Assembly: GCF_000455125.1 (NCBI RefSeq)
Contig: NZ_AUWR01000052.1
Location: 1-64,000, forward strand
DNA length: 64,000 nt
Direction: 5' to 3'
Origin: Mycobacterium sp. UM_WGJ
GTDB lineage: Bacteria; Actinomycetota; Actinomycetes; Mycobacteriales; Mycobacteriaceae
The position numbers were made by a program, and so were the translations under genes. Shown here one piece after another: positions 32,379 to 40,785 of this stretch. Position 1 is the stretch's first letter, and the number at the start of each line of letters is the position of its first letter. Below the pieces are notes generated by a model that was given only the letters and a program-made list of their open reading frames with translations, had not been told where the DNA came from and did not search any database.

Positions 32379-33296
32379 ATGCAGACCCTGCGCACGCCCG
32401 ACGACAGATTCGCCGGACTTCCGGATTTCCCCTACCAGCCGCAGTTCTGCGACCTCGATGACCTGGACCAGGACGAGCCCGGCGGCACGCTGCGGGTGGC
32501 CTGGGTGCAAGACGGTCCCGAAGAGGGGGAGCCGATCCTGATGCTGCACGGCGAACCGTCGTGGTCGTATCTCTACCGCAAGATGATCCCGATCCTGGCC
32601 GAGGCGGGGTATCGGGTCATCTGTCCGGACCTGGTCGGGTTCGGCCGGTCCGACAAGCCCACCCGCGCGCAGGACCACACCTATGCGCGCCATGTCGAGT
32701 GGATGCGTGCGCTGGCGTTCGACGTCCTCGACCTGCGCAACGTCACGCTGGTGTGCCAGGACTGGGGTGGGCTGATCGGGCTGCGGCTGCTCGCCGAGAA
32801 CCCGGACCGGTTCAGTGGCGTCGTCGTGGCCAACACCGGCCTGCCCACCGGGGACATTCCGATGCCGGATGTCTGGTGGCGCTTTCGGGAGGCGATCCAG
32901 ACCGCGCCGACCATCAACGTCGGATGGTTCGTGCAGGCCGGATGCCGCCGGCCGATGAGCGACGCCGTTCGGGCCGGCTATGACGCCCCGTTCCCCGACG
33001 ACAGTTACTGCGTCGGCCCGCGGACCATGCCGTCGCTGATCCCGACCACGCCCGAGGATCCCGCCGCCCCGGCCAACCGGGCGGCCTGGGCCGCGCTGTG
33101 CGCCTCGCAGACCCCGATGCTGGTCGCGTTCAGTGACGGCGACCCGATCACCGGGGCCATGGCGCCGATCTTCGAGCGCGAGATGGCCGGTGCGCACGGC
33201 CGGGCCCACCCGGTGATCCACGATGCCGGGCACTTCCTGCAGGAGGACGCCGGCGAAGAACTCGCCCGCCACGTCGTGGAGTTCCTGCGGCGCTGA
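32379..33296 (+). CDS. Haloalkane dehalogenase (DhlA/DhmA type)
   Basis: A 305-residue alpha/beta hydrolase of haloalkane dehalogenase subfamily I. The oxyanion/halide region is HGEPSW, the nucleophile is Asp128 in CQDWGG with the halide-binding Trp129, the acid is probably Asp255 (GDPITG), and the base is His285 in HDAGHF. It replaces a carbon-bound halogen with hydroxyl. M. tuberculosis DhmA (Rv2296) is a relative. No ribosome site is seen; TATCGT 7 nt before the ATG suggests a leaderless transcript. The natural substrate in mycobacteria is unknown. Confidence 0.92.
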   Translation: MQTLRTPDDRFAGLPDFPYQPQFCDLDDLDQDEPGGTLRVAWVQDGPEEGEPILMLHGEPSWSYLYRKMIPILAEAGYRVICPDLVGFGRSDKPTRAQDHTYARHVEWMRALAFDVLDLRNVTLVCQDWGGLIGLRLLAENPDRFSGVVVANTGLPTGDIPMPDVWWRFREAIQTAPTINVGWFVQAGCRRPMSDAVRAGYDAPFPDDSYCVGPRTMPSLIPTTPEDPAAPANRAAWAALCASQTPMLVAFSDGDPITGAMAPIFEREMAGAHGRAHPVIHDAGHFLQEDAGEELARHVVEFLRR

Positions 33297-33308
33297 GCAG
33301 CCACCGCC

Positions 33309-34355
33309 ATGATGGACACCATGGACTTGCCCGTGGCGCCGCCGGTGGCCCCGATGCTCGCCAAGGCGGCCGCCAAGGTTCCCGGTGACGGCGAGGAGCC
33401 GGGGCGCTGGTCCTACGAACCCAAATGGGACGGCTTCCGCGCCATTGTGTTCCGCGACGGCGATGAGGTGCTGCTGCAGTCCCGCAACGGCAAACCGCTG
33501 AGCCGCTACTTCCCCGAACTGCTGGAGGCGCTGCGCGCCGAGACCGCCCCGCGCTGCGTGCTCGACGGCGAAGTCGTGGTGCCGCGCCAGATCGGCGGGC
33601 GGACCCGGCTGGACTGGGACTCGCTGAGCCAGCGGATTCACCCCGCCGAGAGCCGGGTGCGGTTGCTGGCCGAACAGACCCCCGCGCAGTTCATCGCCTT
33701 CGACGCGTTGGCCACCGGTTCGGCCGCGCTGCTCGACGAACCCTTTCGGGAGCGGCGCGCGGCGCTGGCCGAGCTCATCACCGGCGGCGCCGGCTGTCAC
33801 ATCACCCGGGCCACCGCCGACCCCGAACAGGCCACCCGCTGGCTCACCACGTTCGAAGGCGCCGGGTTGGACGGGGTGGTCGCGAAGCGGAATGACGGGC
33901 CGTACCTGCCCGGCAAGCGCGAGATGGTCAAGGTCAAACACCACCGGGACGCTGACTGCGTGGTGATGGGGTATCGCATCCACAAGAGCGGGGTCGGCAT
34001 CGGTTCGCTGTTGCTGGGCCTGTATCGCACCGACGGCGAGCTGGCGATGGTGGGCGGCTCGTCGGCGTTCACCGATGCCGATCGGCGCAAGCTCCAGACC
34101 GAGCTGGAGCCGTTGCGTCTCGGTGAGGTCCGCGACGGCGAACCGAGCCGGTGGAACTCCGCCGCCGACAAACAGTGGGTCCCGATCCGGCCCGAGCGCG
34201 TCGCCGAGGTCGCCTATGACCAGATGGAAGGGGACCGCTTTCGGCACACCGTGAAACTGCTGCGGTGGCGCCCCGACCGGGACCCGGCCAGCTGCACCTT
34301 CGATCAGCTCGAGGTGCCGCTGAACTACGACCTCGCCGACGTGCTGGAGACCTGA
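33309..34355 (+). CDS. ATP-dependent DNA ligase LigC
   Basis: A 348-residue ATP-dependent DNA ligase of the LigC group (Rv3731). The adenylated lysine is in PKWDGFRA (residue 39 from this start). Motif III-like FIAFDAL, motif IV GLDGVVAK and motif V MVKVKHHR are in order, followed by an OB-fold domain. It seals nicks in the minor end-joining/base-excision repair route together with Prim-PolC, encoded one base downstream. The start may instead be ATG 33321, where homologs begin (MDLPV). No nuclease or polymerase domain is fused, in contrast to LigD. Confidence 0.94.
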   Translation: MMDTMDLPVAPPVAPMLAKAAAKVPGDGEEPGRWSYEPKWDGFRAIVFRDGDEVLLQSRNGKPLSRYFPELLEALRAETAPRCVLDGEVVVPRQIGGRTRLDWDSLSQRIHPAESRVRLLAEQTPAQFIAFDALATGSAALLDEPFRERRAALAELITGGAGCHITRATADPEQATRWLTTFEGAGLDGVVAKRNDGPYLPGKREMVKVKHHRDADCVVMGYRIHKSGVGIGSLLLGLYRTDGELAMVGGSSAFTDADRRKLQTELEPLRLGEVRDGEPSRWNSAADKQWVPIRPERVAEVAYDQMEGDRFRHTVKLLRWRPDRDPASCTFDQLEVPLNYDLADVLET

Positions 34356-34356
34356 G

Positions 34357-35376
34357 ATGGCCGGTCCCGAGGAGTTGCTGGTCGGTGGCACCGCCGTCCG
34401 CTTCACCAGCGGTGACAAGGTGTACTTCCCCCGGCTGGGTGCGGGCGGCACCAAGCGGGCGCTGGCCGACTACTACCTGGCGGTGGCGACCGGGCCGCTG
34501 CTGCACGCCCTGGCCGACCGGCCCAGCCATCTGCAGCGGTTCCCGGACGGCATCGACGGGGACGAGGTCTACCAGAAGCGGCTGCCGCGTTCGCACCCGG
34601 ACAACGTGGAGTCCTGCCGGGTGACGTTTCCCTCCGGGCGTACCGCAGACGTGCTCAAGGTCACCCGGCCCGCCGACATCCTGTGGGCCGTGCAGATGAG
34701 CACCGTGACATTCCATCCCTGGCCGGTGCGCTGTCCCGACACCGACCACCCCGACGAGCTGCGCATCGACCTGGACCCGCAGCCGGGCACCGGTTTCGCG
34801 CAGGCCCGTGCGGTCGCGCTGGAGGTGGTGCGCCCGCTGCTCGACGAGCTCGGGCTCATCGGCTACGTCAAGACCTCCGGCGGCCGCGGCCTGCACGTCT
34901 ACCTGCGGATCAAGACCGACTGGGATTTCATCGAGGTCCGCCGGGCCGGCATTGCCCTGGCCCGCGAGATCGAGCGGCGCGCACCGGAGGCGGTCACTGC
35001 CTCGTGGTGGAAGGAAGAACGCGGCGCGCGGATCTTCGTCGACTTCAACCAGAATGCCCGGGACCGCACCATGGCGTCGGCCTATTCGGTGCGGGCCACG
35101 CCGATCGCCACCGTGTCCACGCCGTTGACCTGGGATGAGCTGGCCGACGGCGCCGATCCCGACGACTTCACGATCAGCACGGTGCCGGACCTGATCGCAC
35201 GGCGCGGGGACCCGTGGAGCGCCATCGACGACCTCGAACAGTCCCTGGAGCCGCTGCTGGACATGGTGGCAACCGACGAGGCCCGCGGGTTGGGGGACCT
35301 GCCCTACCCGCCGAACTACCCGAAGATGCCGGGCGAACCCAAGCGGGTGCAGCCCAGCCGGGCGAAATCAGACTGA
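34357..35376 (+). CDS. Prim-PolC, LigD-type polymerase/primase
   Basis: A 339-residue archaeo-eukaryotic primase-fold protein, like Rv3730c and M. smegmatis Prim-PolC. The metal-binding residues are Asp138 and Asp140 in DLDPQPG and Asp229 in FVDFNQN. SGGRGLHVYL is the nucleotide-binding loop. It adds ribonucleotides into short gaps so that LigC can seal them. It starts one base after the ligC stop, a clear two-gene repair operon. Its last 9 nt overlap the end of the convergent tetR gene. Confidence 0.94.
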   Translation: MAGPEELLVGGTAVRFTSGDKVYFPRLGAGGTKRALADYYLAVATGPLLHALADRPSHLQRFPDGIDGDEVYQKRLPRSHPDNVESCRVTFPSGRTADVLKVTRPADILWAVQMSTVTFHPWPVRCPDTDHPDELRIDLDPQPGTGFAQARAVALEVVRPLLDELGLIGYVKTSGGRGLHVYLRIKTDWDFIEVRRAGIALAREIERRAPEAVTASWWKEERGARIFVDFNQNARDRTMASAYSVRATPIATVSTPLTWDELADGADPDDFTISTVPDLIARRGDPWSAIDDLEQSLEPLLDMVATDEARGLGDLPYPPNYPKMPGEPKRVQPSRAKSD

Positions 35377-36033
35377 CGGCTCCAACAGTCCGATGCAGGT
35401 GGCGGTGAGCAGCCGGGTCAATGCGGTGGTGAAGTCCAGATTCCACTCCGGTGGCACCTGCCGCTCCGCGGCATAGGCGTCGGCCAGTTTGGTCGGTGGG
35501 TGCGCCACCTGCCACAGCGGCGCTGCCAGTGAATAGGACGCCAGCAACAGGTCGAAGGCACCTTGCTTGCCCAGCCGGGGGAGCGCCTGCAGCAGGGCGT
35601 CGGCCATGGTCAGCCCCGCCGCGGTGATCTTTCGGCGGATCTCGATCACCCGCTCGGCGTCTACCTCATGGTCTAGGTGTAAGTGCAGATTGGCCAGCAT
35701 GTCGCAGAACAACGGGTCTGCGGCCAACCCGCCGGCCAGGGTGGCGGCCACCCGGTCCGGCGACATCGTCTCGGACCGTTGCAGCGCGGTGCAAACGGTG
35801 TTTGACCAGCCCTCCCAGCTCTCGGCGGCCAGTCGCAGCAGCACCTCTTTGTGCGAGCTGAAGTAACGCCGTACCGCCGAGTGGTGCACCCCGGCCCTGC
35901 GGGCCACCGCGGTCAGGGTCACCGATGCCACGCCGGTCTCTGTGGCCACCGAGCGGGCGGCCTCCATCAACGCTTCAGCCCGCTGACGCTTGTTCGCGTC
36001 GCTGCGGGCGCGTTGGAAGGCGACCTGACGCAC
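35368..36033 (-). CDS. TetR family repressor of the mmpS-mmpL locus
   Basis: A 221-residue TetR regulator. The HTH is near residues 30-65 ([21 protein letters not shown]), with a long helical ligand domain after it. The GTG at 36033 is chosen because TATCCT, a good -10 hexamer, lies exactly 6 nt before it, giving a leaderless message; a GTG at 36051 would sit inside the operator. It is divergent from mmpS-mmpL and two perfect palindromes lie between them, so it most likely represses both itself and the transporter. Its inducer could be a lipid, siderophore or drug. Confidence 0.88.
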   Translation of the reverse strand: MRQVAFQRARSDANKRQRAEALMEAARSVATETGVASVTLTAVARRAGVHHSAVRRYFSSHKEVLLRLAAESWEGWSNTVCTALQRSETMSPDRVAATLAGGLAADPLFCDMLANLHLHLDHEVDAERVIEIRRKITAAGLTMADALLQALPRLGKQGAFDLLLASYSLAAPLWQVAHPPTKLADAYAAERQVPPEWNLDFTTALTRLLTATCIGLLEPSV

Positions 36034-36039
36034 AGCGAG

Positions 36040-36063
36040 AGGATAACGCACACAATGTGCGTT
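36040..36063 (-). promoter_or_regulatory. tetR promoter with operator 1
   Basis: On the minus strand TATCCT (36040-36045) is the -10 box. Immediately upstream, AACGCACA (36045-36052), CAA and TGTGCGTT (36056-36063) form a perfect 8-bp inverted repeat that would cover the -10/-35 spacer. This is the expected layout for an autorepressing TetR protein. Confidence 0.65.
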
Positions 36064-36088
36064 GCGGGCCTCCGTGGGAGTGCTGTAG

Positions 36089-36121
36089 CGTGCGTTTACG
36101 CACGTTGATGTGGGTTAGGGT
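36089..36121 (+). promoter_or_regulatory. mmpS promoter with operator 2
   Basis: CGTGCGT (36089-36095), TT and ACGCACG (36098-36104) form a second perfect inverted repeat sharing the half-site GTGCGTT with operator 1. TAGGGT (36116-36121) is a likely -10 box; the -35 position then falls inside the palindrome. Transcription would start near 36128, about 25 nt before the proposed mmpS start. Confidence 0.6.
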
Positions 36122-36152
36122 ATCCAAAGTTTGCTGGTGTGAGGGGACTTCG

Positions 36153-36584
36153 ATTTTCAAGGTACTGAGCCGGGTGTGGATACCCCTGGTCATAGTGGCT
36201 GTGGTCTGTGTCGCCGCGTTCACCGTGACGCGCATCCACGGCCTGTTCGGCTCGGAGAAGCGCCCCTCCTATTCAGACGGCCAGAACGACGAGACCAAAC
36301 CGTTCAACCCCAAGCGGTTGACCTATGAGATCTTCGGCCCGCCCGGAACGGTCGCCGACATCAGCTATTTCGACGTCAACTCCGAGCCGCAGCGGGTCCA
36401 GGACGTCGCGCTGCCGTGGCAGCTCGAAATCGTCACCACGCTTCCGTCTGTGGTGGGAAGCATCATGGCGCAGGGCAATAGCAACAGCATCGGCTGCCGT
36501 ATCACCGTGGACGGAGAGGTGAAGGCGGAACGGATCTCCAACGAGGTCAACGCCTACACCTTCTGCCTGCTGAAGGCGGCATGA
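36153..36584 (+). CDS. MmpS family protein (apparent ATT start)
   Basis: A 143-residue accessory protein for MmpL, close to MmpS4/MmpS5. One transmembrane helix ([17 protein letters not shown]) is followed by [13 protein letters not shown] and the outer beta domain with [19 protein letters not shown] and [11 protein letters not shown], plus two Cys. The family start Met lies 8 residues before WIP; here that codon is ATT, 5 nt after the strong ribosome site GAGGGGA. The in-frame ATG at 36108 lies upstream of the likely -10 box, and the in-frame GTG at 36174 has no ribosome site and would cut the conserved N-terminus. Overlaps mmpL (ATGA). Confidence 0.8.
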   Translation: MFKVLSRVWIPLVIVAVVCVAAFTVTRIHGLFGSEKRPSYSDGQNDETKPFNPKRLTYEIFGPPGTVADISYFDVNSEPQRVQDVALPWQLEIVTTLPSVVGSIMAQGNSNSIGCRITVDGEVKAERISNEVNAYTFCLLKAA

Positions 36585-39490
36585 GCCAGCTCGGTACACC
36601 TCGCACCGGCGAGCGGCCGGAGCGACCGTTCATCGCGCGGACCATCCGCCGGTTCGCCATACCGATCATCTTGGGGTGGCTGGCGCTGATCGCGGTGCTC
36701 GTTGCCACCGTCCCGCCGCTGGAAGAGGTCGGCAAGCAGAACGCCGTGTCGGCGAGCCCTAAAGACGCCCCCTCCATGCAGGCCATGACCGAGATGGGCA
36801 AGGTCTTTCAGGAGTCGGACTCCGACAGCACCGCGATGATCGTGCTGGAGGCCGACCACGAACTGGGCGACGCCGAGCACGAGTACTACGCCGAAGTGGT
36901 CGAGAAGCTCAAGGCCGACACCGCCCACGTCCAGCACGTGCAGGACTTCTGGGGTGACCCGATGACCGCCGTCGGCGCCCAAAGCGCTGACGGCCGAGCG
37001 ACTTACGTGCAGTTGAACCTGGTCGGCAATATCGGCCAGGCGGCGGCGAACGACTCCATCGCCGCAGTCCGCGAAATCGTGGACTCGGTCCAGACGCCGC
37101 CGGGGCTGACCGTTTATGTCACCGGCACCGCGGCCCTGGCCGCCGACATGAACCATGCCGGCGACAAGTCGATGTTCAAGATGATGGTGGTCACCATCCT
37201 GGTGATCCTGACCATGCTGTTGCTCGTCTACCGGTCGGTCATCACGGTGGCGCTGCTGCTGGGCATGGTCTATATGGAGCTGAACGCCGCCAGCGGCGTG
37301 GTGGCATTCATGGGCCACCACCACTGGGTGGGGTTGACCACGTTCGCCGTCAACCTACTGGTCTCGCTGGCGATCGCCGCCGGCACCGACTACGCGATCT
37401 TTCTGATCGGCCGCTATCACGAGGCGCGCCAAGCCGGCGAGGACCGGGAATCGGCGTACTACACGGCTTTTGAAGGCGTCGCGCACGTCATCCTGGGATC
37501 CGGTCTGACCATCGCCGGAGCGGTGTTCTGTCTGCACTTCACCCGGATGCCCTACTTCGTCACGCTGGGCATTCCGTGCGCGGTGGGCATGCTGGTCTCG
37601 GTGTTCGCGGCGTTGACGCTGGGCCCGGCGATCATCACGGTCGGCAGCCGGTTCGGCCTGTTCGACCCCAAGCGCGCGACCAGCACCCGCGGCTGGCGGC
37701 GGGTGGCGACGGTGATCGTCCGCTGGCCCGGCCCGGTTCTGGTCGCCTCCCTGGCGGTCGCGGCGGTCGGCCTGCTGGCGCTGCCGGGATATCAGCCGGC
37801 CTACGACGACCGGAAATACATTCCCTCCGACATCCCCGCCAATGAGGGCTTCAACGCCGCGGACCGGCACTTCTCGCAGTCCCGGATGATGCCCGAGGTG
37901 CTGTTGATCGAGGCCGACCACGACCTGCGCAACCCGTCGGACTTCCTGATCATCGACAAGCTGGCCAAGTCCATCTTCAAGGTCGTCGGGATCTCCCGGG
38001 TACAGGCCATCACCCGTCCGCAGGGCACCACACTGGAACACACCTCGATCCCGTTCCAGATCAGCATGCAGAACGCCGGCCAACTGCAGACCATGCAGTT
38101 CCAGAAGAAGCGCATGGACGACATGCTGACCCAGGCCGAGGCCATGGAGCAGACCATCGCCACCATGCGCCAGATGTACGGCCACATGAGCCAATTGGCC
38201 GGCATCACCCACGAGATGGTCATCGACATGGATGACCTACAGGCCCAGATCTACGAGATTCGGGACCACATCGCCGATTTCGAGGACTTCTGGCGGCCGA
38301 TCCGCAATTACTTCTACTGGGAACCGCACTGCTACGACATCCCGATCTGCTTCTCGCTGCGCTCGGCGTTCGACATGGTCGACAGCGTTGACCCGATGAG
38401 CGAGAGCATGGACAAGATGATCGCGCACATGGGTGACATGGATGCCCTGATGCCGCAGATGCTGAGCACCTTCCCGCCGATGATCGACACCATGGAGACC
38501 ATGCGGATCATGATGCTGACGATGCACAGCACCATGTCCGGGATCTTCGCGCAGATGGACGAGATGAGCGACAACGCCACTGCGATGGGCAAGGCGTTCG
38601 ACGAGTCCAAGAACGACGATTCGTTCTACCTGCCGCCGGAGGTGTTCGAGAACCCGGACTTCAAGCGGGCCATGAAGATGTTCATCTCCCCGGACGGCAA
38701 GGCCGTCCGGATGATGATCTCGCATCGGGGCAATCCGGCTACCGCCGAAGGCATCTCGCACATCGACAAGATCCGGACCGCGGCCGAGGAAGGGCTCAAG
38801 GGCACGCCGCTCGAAGACGCCAAGATCTATCTCGGCGGGACCGCGTCGCTGTTCAAGGACATGCACGACGGTTCCAACTATGACCTGCTGATCGCCGGAA
38901 TCGCCTCGCTGTGCCTGATTTTCATCATCATGCTGCTGATCACTCGCGCCCTGATCGCCGCGTTGGTGATCGTCGGCACCGTGGCGTTGTCGCTGGGTGC
39001 GTCGTTCGGGCTGTCGGTGCTGTTCTGGCAGTACATCATCGGTATTCAGCTGCACTGGCTGGTGCTGGTGATGAGCGTGATCGTCCTGCTGGCGGTGGGG
39101 TCGGACTACAACCTGATGCTGGTCGCCCGGTTGAAAGAGGAGATGCACGCCGGGCTGCATACCGGCATCATCCGGGCGATGGGCGGCACCGGGAAGGTGG
39201 TGACCTCGGCTGGACTGGTGTTCGCCTTCACCATGGCGTCGATGGCCGTCAGTGACCTGCGCATCATCGGGCAGATCGGCACCACCATCGGTCTGGGGCT
39301 GATGTTCGACACGCTGATCGTGCGGGCGTTCATGACGCCGTCGATCGCGGCGCTGCTGGGACGCTGGTTCTGGTGGCCGATCAACGTGCTGCCGCACGTC
39401 GGTGGGAAAGCCGCCCGGCATCGAGAGGCCGCCGCCCTGGCTCGCGGCGAGGGCTCGGAGGACACCGAGGAGCTGGCCCACAACCGGTAG
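36581..39490 (+). CDS. MmpL4/MmpL5-type RND transporter
   Basis: A 969-residue RND exporter with about 12 transmembrane helices. The proton-relay Asp-Tyr pairs are D270-Y271 (GTDYAIFL) and D842-Y843 (GSDYNLML). The second periplasmic domain contains a very long Met-rich coiled coil (about residues 490-690; [15 protein letters not shown] and [12 protein letters not shown]), the feature that sets MmpL4/5 apart and is thought to span the periplasm. With MmpS it probably exports siderophores, as MmpS4/L4 and S5/L5 do in M. tuberculosis, and such pumps also expel drugs. The DUF5078 gene downstream supports the siderophore role. Confidence 0.95.
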   Translation: MSQLGTPRTGERPERPFIARTIRRFAIPIILGWLALIAVLVATVPPLEEVGKQNAVSASPKDAPSMQAMTEMGKVFQESDSDSTAMIVLEADHELGDAEHEYYAEVVEKLKADTAHVQHVQDFWGDPMTAVGAQSADGRATYVQLNLVGNIGQAAANDSIAAVREIVDSVQTPPGLTVYVTGTAALAADMNHAGDKSMFKMMVVTILVILTMLLLVYRSVITVALLLGMVYMELNAASGVVAFMGHHHWVGLTTFAVNLLVSLAIAAGTDYAIFLIGRYHEARQAGEDRESAYYTAFEGVAHVILGSGLTIAGAVFCLHFTRMPYFVTLGIPCAVGMLVSVFAALTLGPAIITVGSRFGLFDPKRATSTRGWRRVATVIVRWPGPVLVASLAVAAVGLLALPGYQPAYDDRKYIPSDIPANEGFNAADRHFSQSRMMPEVLLIEADHDLRNPSDFLIIDKLAKSIFKVVGISRVQAITRPQGTTLEHTSIPFQISMQNAGQLQTMQFQKKRMDDMLTQAEAMEQTIATMRQMYGHMSQLAGITHEMVIDMDDLQAQIYEIRDHIADFEDFWRPIRNYFYWEPHCYDIPICFSLRSAFDMVDSVDPMSESMDKMIAHMGDMDALMPQMLSTFPPMIDTMETMRIMMLTMHSTMSGIFAQMDEMSDNATAMGKAFDESKNDDSFYLPPEVFENPDFKRAMKMFISPDGKAVRMMISHRGNPATAEGISHIDKIRTAAEEGLKGTPLEDAKIYLGGTASLFKDMHDGSNYDLLIAGIASLCLIFIIMLLITRALIAALVIVGTVALSLGASFGLSVLFWQYIIGIQLHWLVLVMSVIVLLAVGSDYNLMLVARLKEEMHAGLHTGIIRAMGGTGKVVTSAGLVFAFTMASMAVSDLRIIGQIGTTIGLGLMFDTLIVRAFMTPSIAALLGRWFWWPINVLPHVGGKAARHREAAALARGEGSEDTEELAHNR

Positions 39491-39531
39491 CCCGATGTGA
39501 GCGATCGCATGCGCAGGGAGCCGGAAAACAA

Positions 39532-39567
39532 TTAGGTAGCATGGCTAAAGTTATGTAGCATTGCTTA
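39532..39567. promoter_or_regulatory. Two tandem 19-nt-spaced repeats, candidate regulator sites
   Basis: TTAGGTAGCATGGCTAA (39532-39548) and TTATGTAGCATTGCTTA (39551-39567) match at 14 of 17 positions and are one 19-nt step apart. The first holds the symmetric core TAGC-ATG-GCTA. Their left halves look like an IdeR box but the right halves do not. They lie about 120 nt upstream of the DUF5078 gene. The binding protein is unknown. Confidence 0.4.
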
Positions 39568-39689
39568 CCGAGTTCGGATGGCTGAGCGACCCTTTTAATG
39601 GCGCATTCGCCTCACCTGCTTCACCCGACTCAGCGGTCTCACCGGCGGGTTTAGCGTCCCAGAACTGACAGAGTGAAAGGGTCCGGGGA

Positions 39690-40181
39690 ATGGCTACAGT
39701 GGACTCCATGCGTACGCACCGCTCGCTACTGAGGGGCATCGTCGTGACCGCTGCCGCCGTGGGCGCAGCCGTGACCGCGGTGCTGCTGCCCGCCACCGCC
39801 TCCGCCGACGCGACCGACGACTTCCCGATCCCGCGTCGGGTGATCCGCACCGACTGCAGTGCCGAGCAGATGCTGGCCGCCAGCCGCGACCTGTCGCCGA
39901 TCTACTACGAGCGCTACATGATCGACATGCACAACAAGCCGGTCCAGGTGCAGCAGGCCACCATCGACAAGATGCACTGGTTCTTCTCGCTGAACCCCGA
40001 GCAGCGCCGGGCCTACTCCGAGGAGTTGGCGACCAACTTCGCCGACCCGCTGACGGTGTCGTGGCCCAACCACGCCAAGATCTTCTTCAACAACAAGGGT
40101 GTCGTCGCCAAGTCGACCGAGGCTTGCAGTCAGTACCCGCGCGACGACATGTCGGTGTGGGACTGGTCCCCCAAGCCGTAA
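39690..40181 (+). CDS. Secreted DUF5078 protein (Rv0455c-like)
   Basis: A 163-residue exported protein. The signal peptide ends near ATASAD; the mature part begins [10 protein letters not shown], then [31 protein letters not shown] and [17 protein letters not shown], a near copy of M. tuberculosis Rv0455c, which is required for siderophore secretion. Two Cys (TDCSAEQ and EACSQYP) match the disulfide of that family. It lies next to mmpS-mmpL, as Rv0455c lies near mmpS4-mmpL4. The ATG is chosen with GAAAGGG 8 nt before it; an internal ATG at 39708 is possible. Confidence 0.9.
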   Translation: MATVDSMRTHRSLLRGIVVTAAAVGAAVTAVLLPATASADATDDFPIPRRVIRTDCSAEQMLAASRDLSPIYYERYMIDMHNKPVQVQQATIDKMHWFFSLNPEQRRAYSEELATNFADPLTVSWPNHAKIFFNNKGVVAKSTEACSQYPRDDMSVWDWSPKP

Positions 40182-40191
40182 CAGGAGACCG

Positions 40192-40755
40192 ATGAACGGT
40201 TCCATCCGTCGAGTCATGCGGGTTCTGCTCGTCGCCGGCGCGGCGGGTGGCCTGCTGCTCGCGGCCCCGGGAGGACCTGCGGGGGCGCAGCCTGCGGGGT
40301 TCCCCGATTTTGACGAATTCACCGCGGTCCCGGTGGACAGCTACATCTCCACGGGCCCCAAGGGGCCGGGACGCTGGGTGAACTTCTCCACGCCCTACAA
40401 CGTCGCCTGCCAATTCGACGCCATCGACCCGCCCGCGGGATCGTCGCAGGCCATCATGTGCGACGGCGACATGCCGGGCCTGGCCAACGCGCCGCTGGGC
40501 TCGGGCGCCCCGGTGCCGGGCGGGTGTGTGATCGGGACGGTGCGCTCTCAGGGCGCGGCGGGTCTGCGGCTGAACCGCGAATCGACCGGTTGCGGCCGCC
40601 AGTTCTCCAACGGAGCTTTCCTGGGCGTCGGGCAGAAGCTGTCGTACGGCAACGTCACCTGTGCGGTGGGCACCGACCAGCTCGTCGCCTGCCTGGACAC
40701 CTCGCTGGGGCATCACGGGTTCGTGCTGAGCCCCTCGGGCAGCACGGCGTTCTAG
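40192..40755 (+). CDS. Secreted Cys-rich protein of unknown function
   Basis: A 187-residue exported protein. The signal peptide runs to about residue 34 (LLLAAPGGPAGAQPAG). The mature part has six cysteines in a spaced pattern (VACQFD, IMCDGD, GGCVIG, TGCGRQ, VTCAVG, VACLDT), probably three disulfides, and a small all-beta look. Similar sequences occur across mycobacteria without a function. AGGAG ends 5 nt before the ATG, 11 nt after the DUF5078 stop, so the two are one operon and it may share a role in siderophore export or cell-surface work. Confidence 0.8.
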   Translation: MNGSIRRVMRVLLVAGAAGGLLLAAPGGPAGAQPAGFPDFDEFTAVPVDSYISTGPKGPGRWVNFSTPYNVACQFDAIDPPAGSSQAIMCDGDMPGLANAPLGSGAPVPGGCVIGTVRSQGAAGLRLNRESTGCGRQFSNGAFLGVGQKLSYGNVTCAVGTDQLVACLDTSLGHHGFVLSPSGSTAF

Positions 40756-40785
40756 GGGTTCTCGGACTGCCCGGGCCCGCCTGCG

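Noticed and set aside
31776-34454. An 892-codon open frame on the minus strand
   Set aside because: It lies opposite the dehalogenase and ligC genes, both with full catalytic motifs; the antisense frame has none.
36108-36152. ATG at 36108 as the mmpS start
   Set aside because: It lies upstream of the likely -10 box, and the added 15 residues do not resemble the start of any MmpS protein.
39532-39550. IdeR iron box
   Set aside because: Only the left half fits the TTAGGT consensus; the right half differs at most positions, so I list it as an unknown regulator site.
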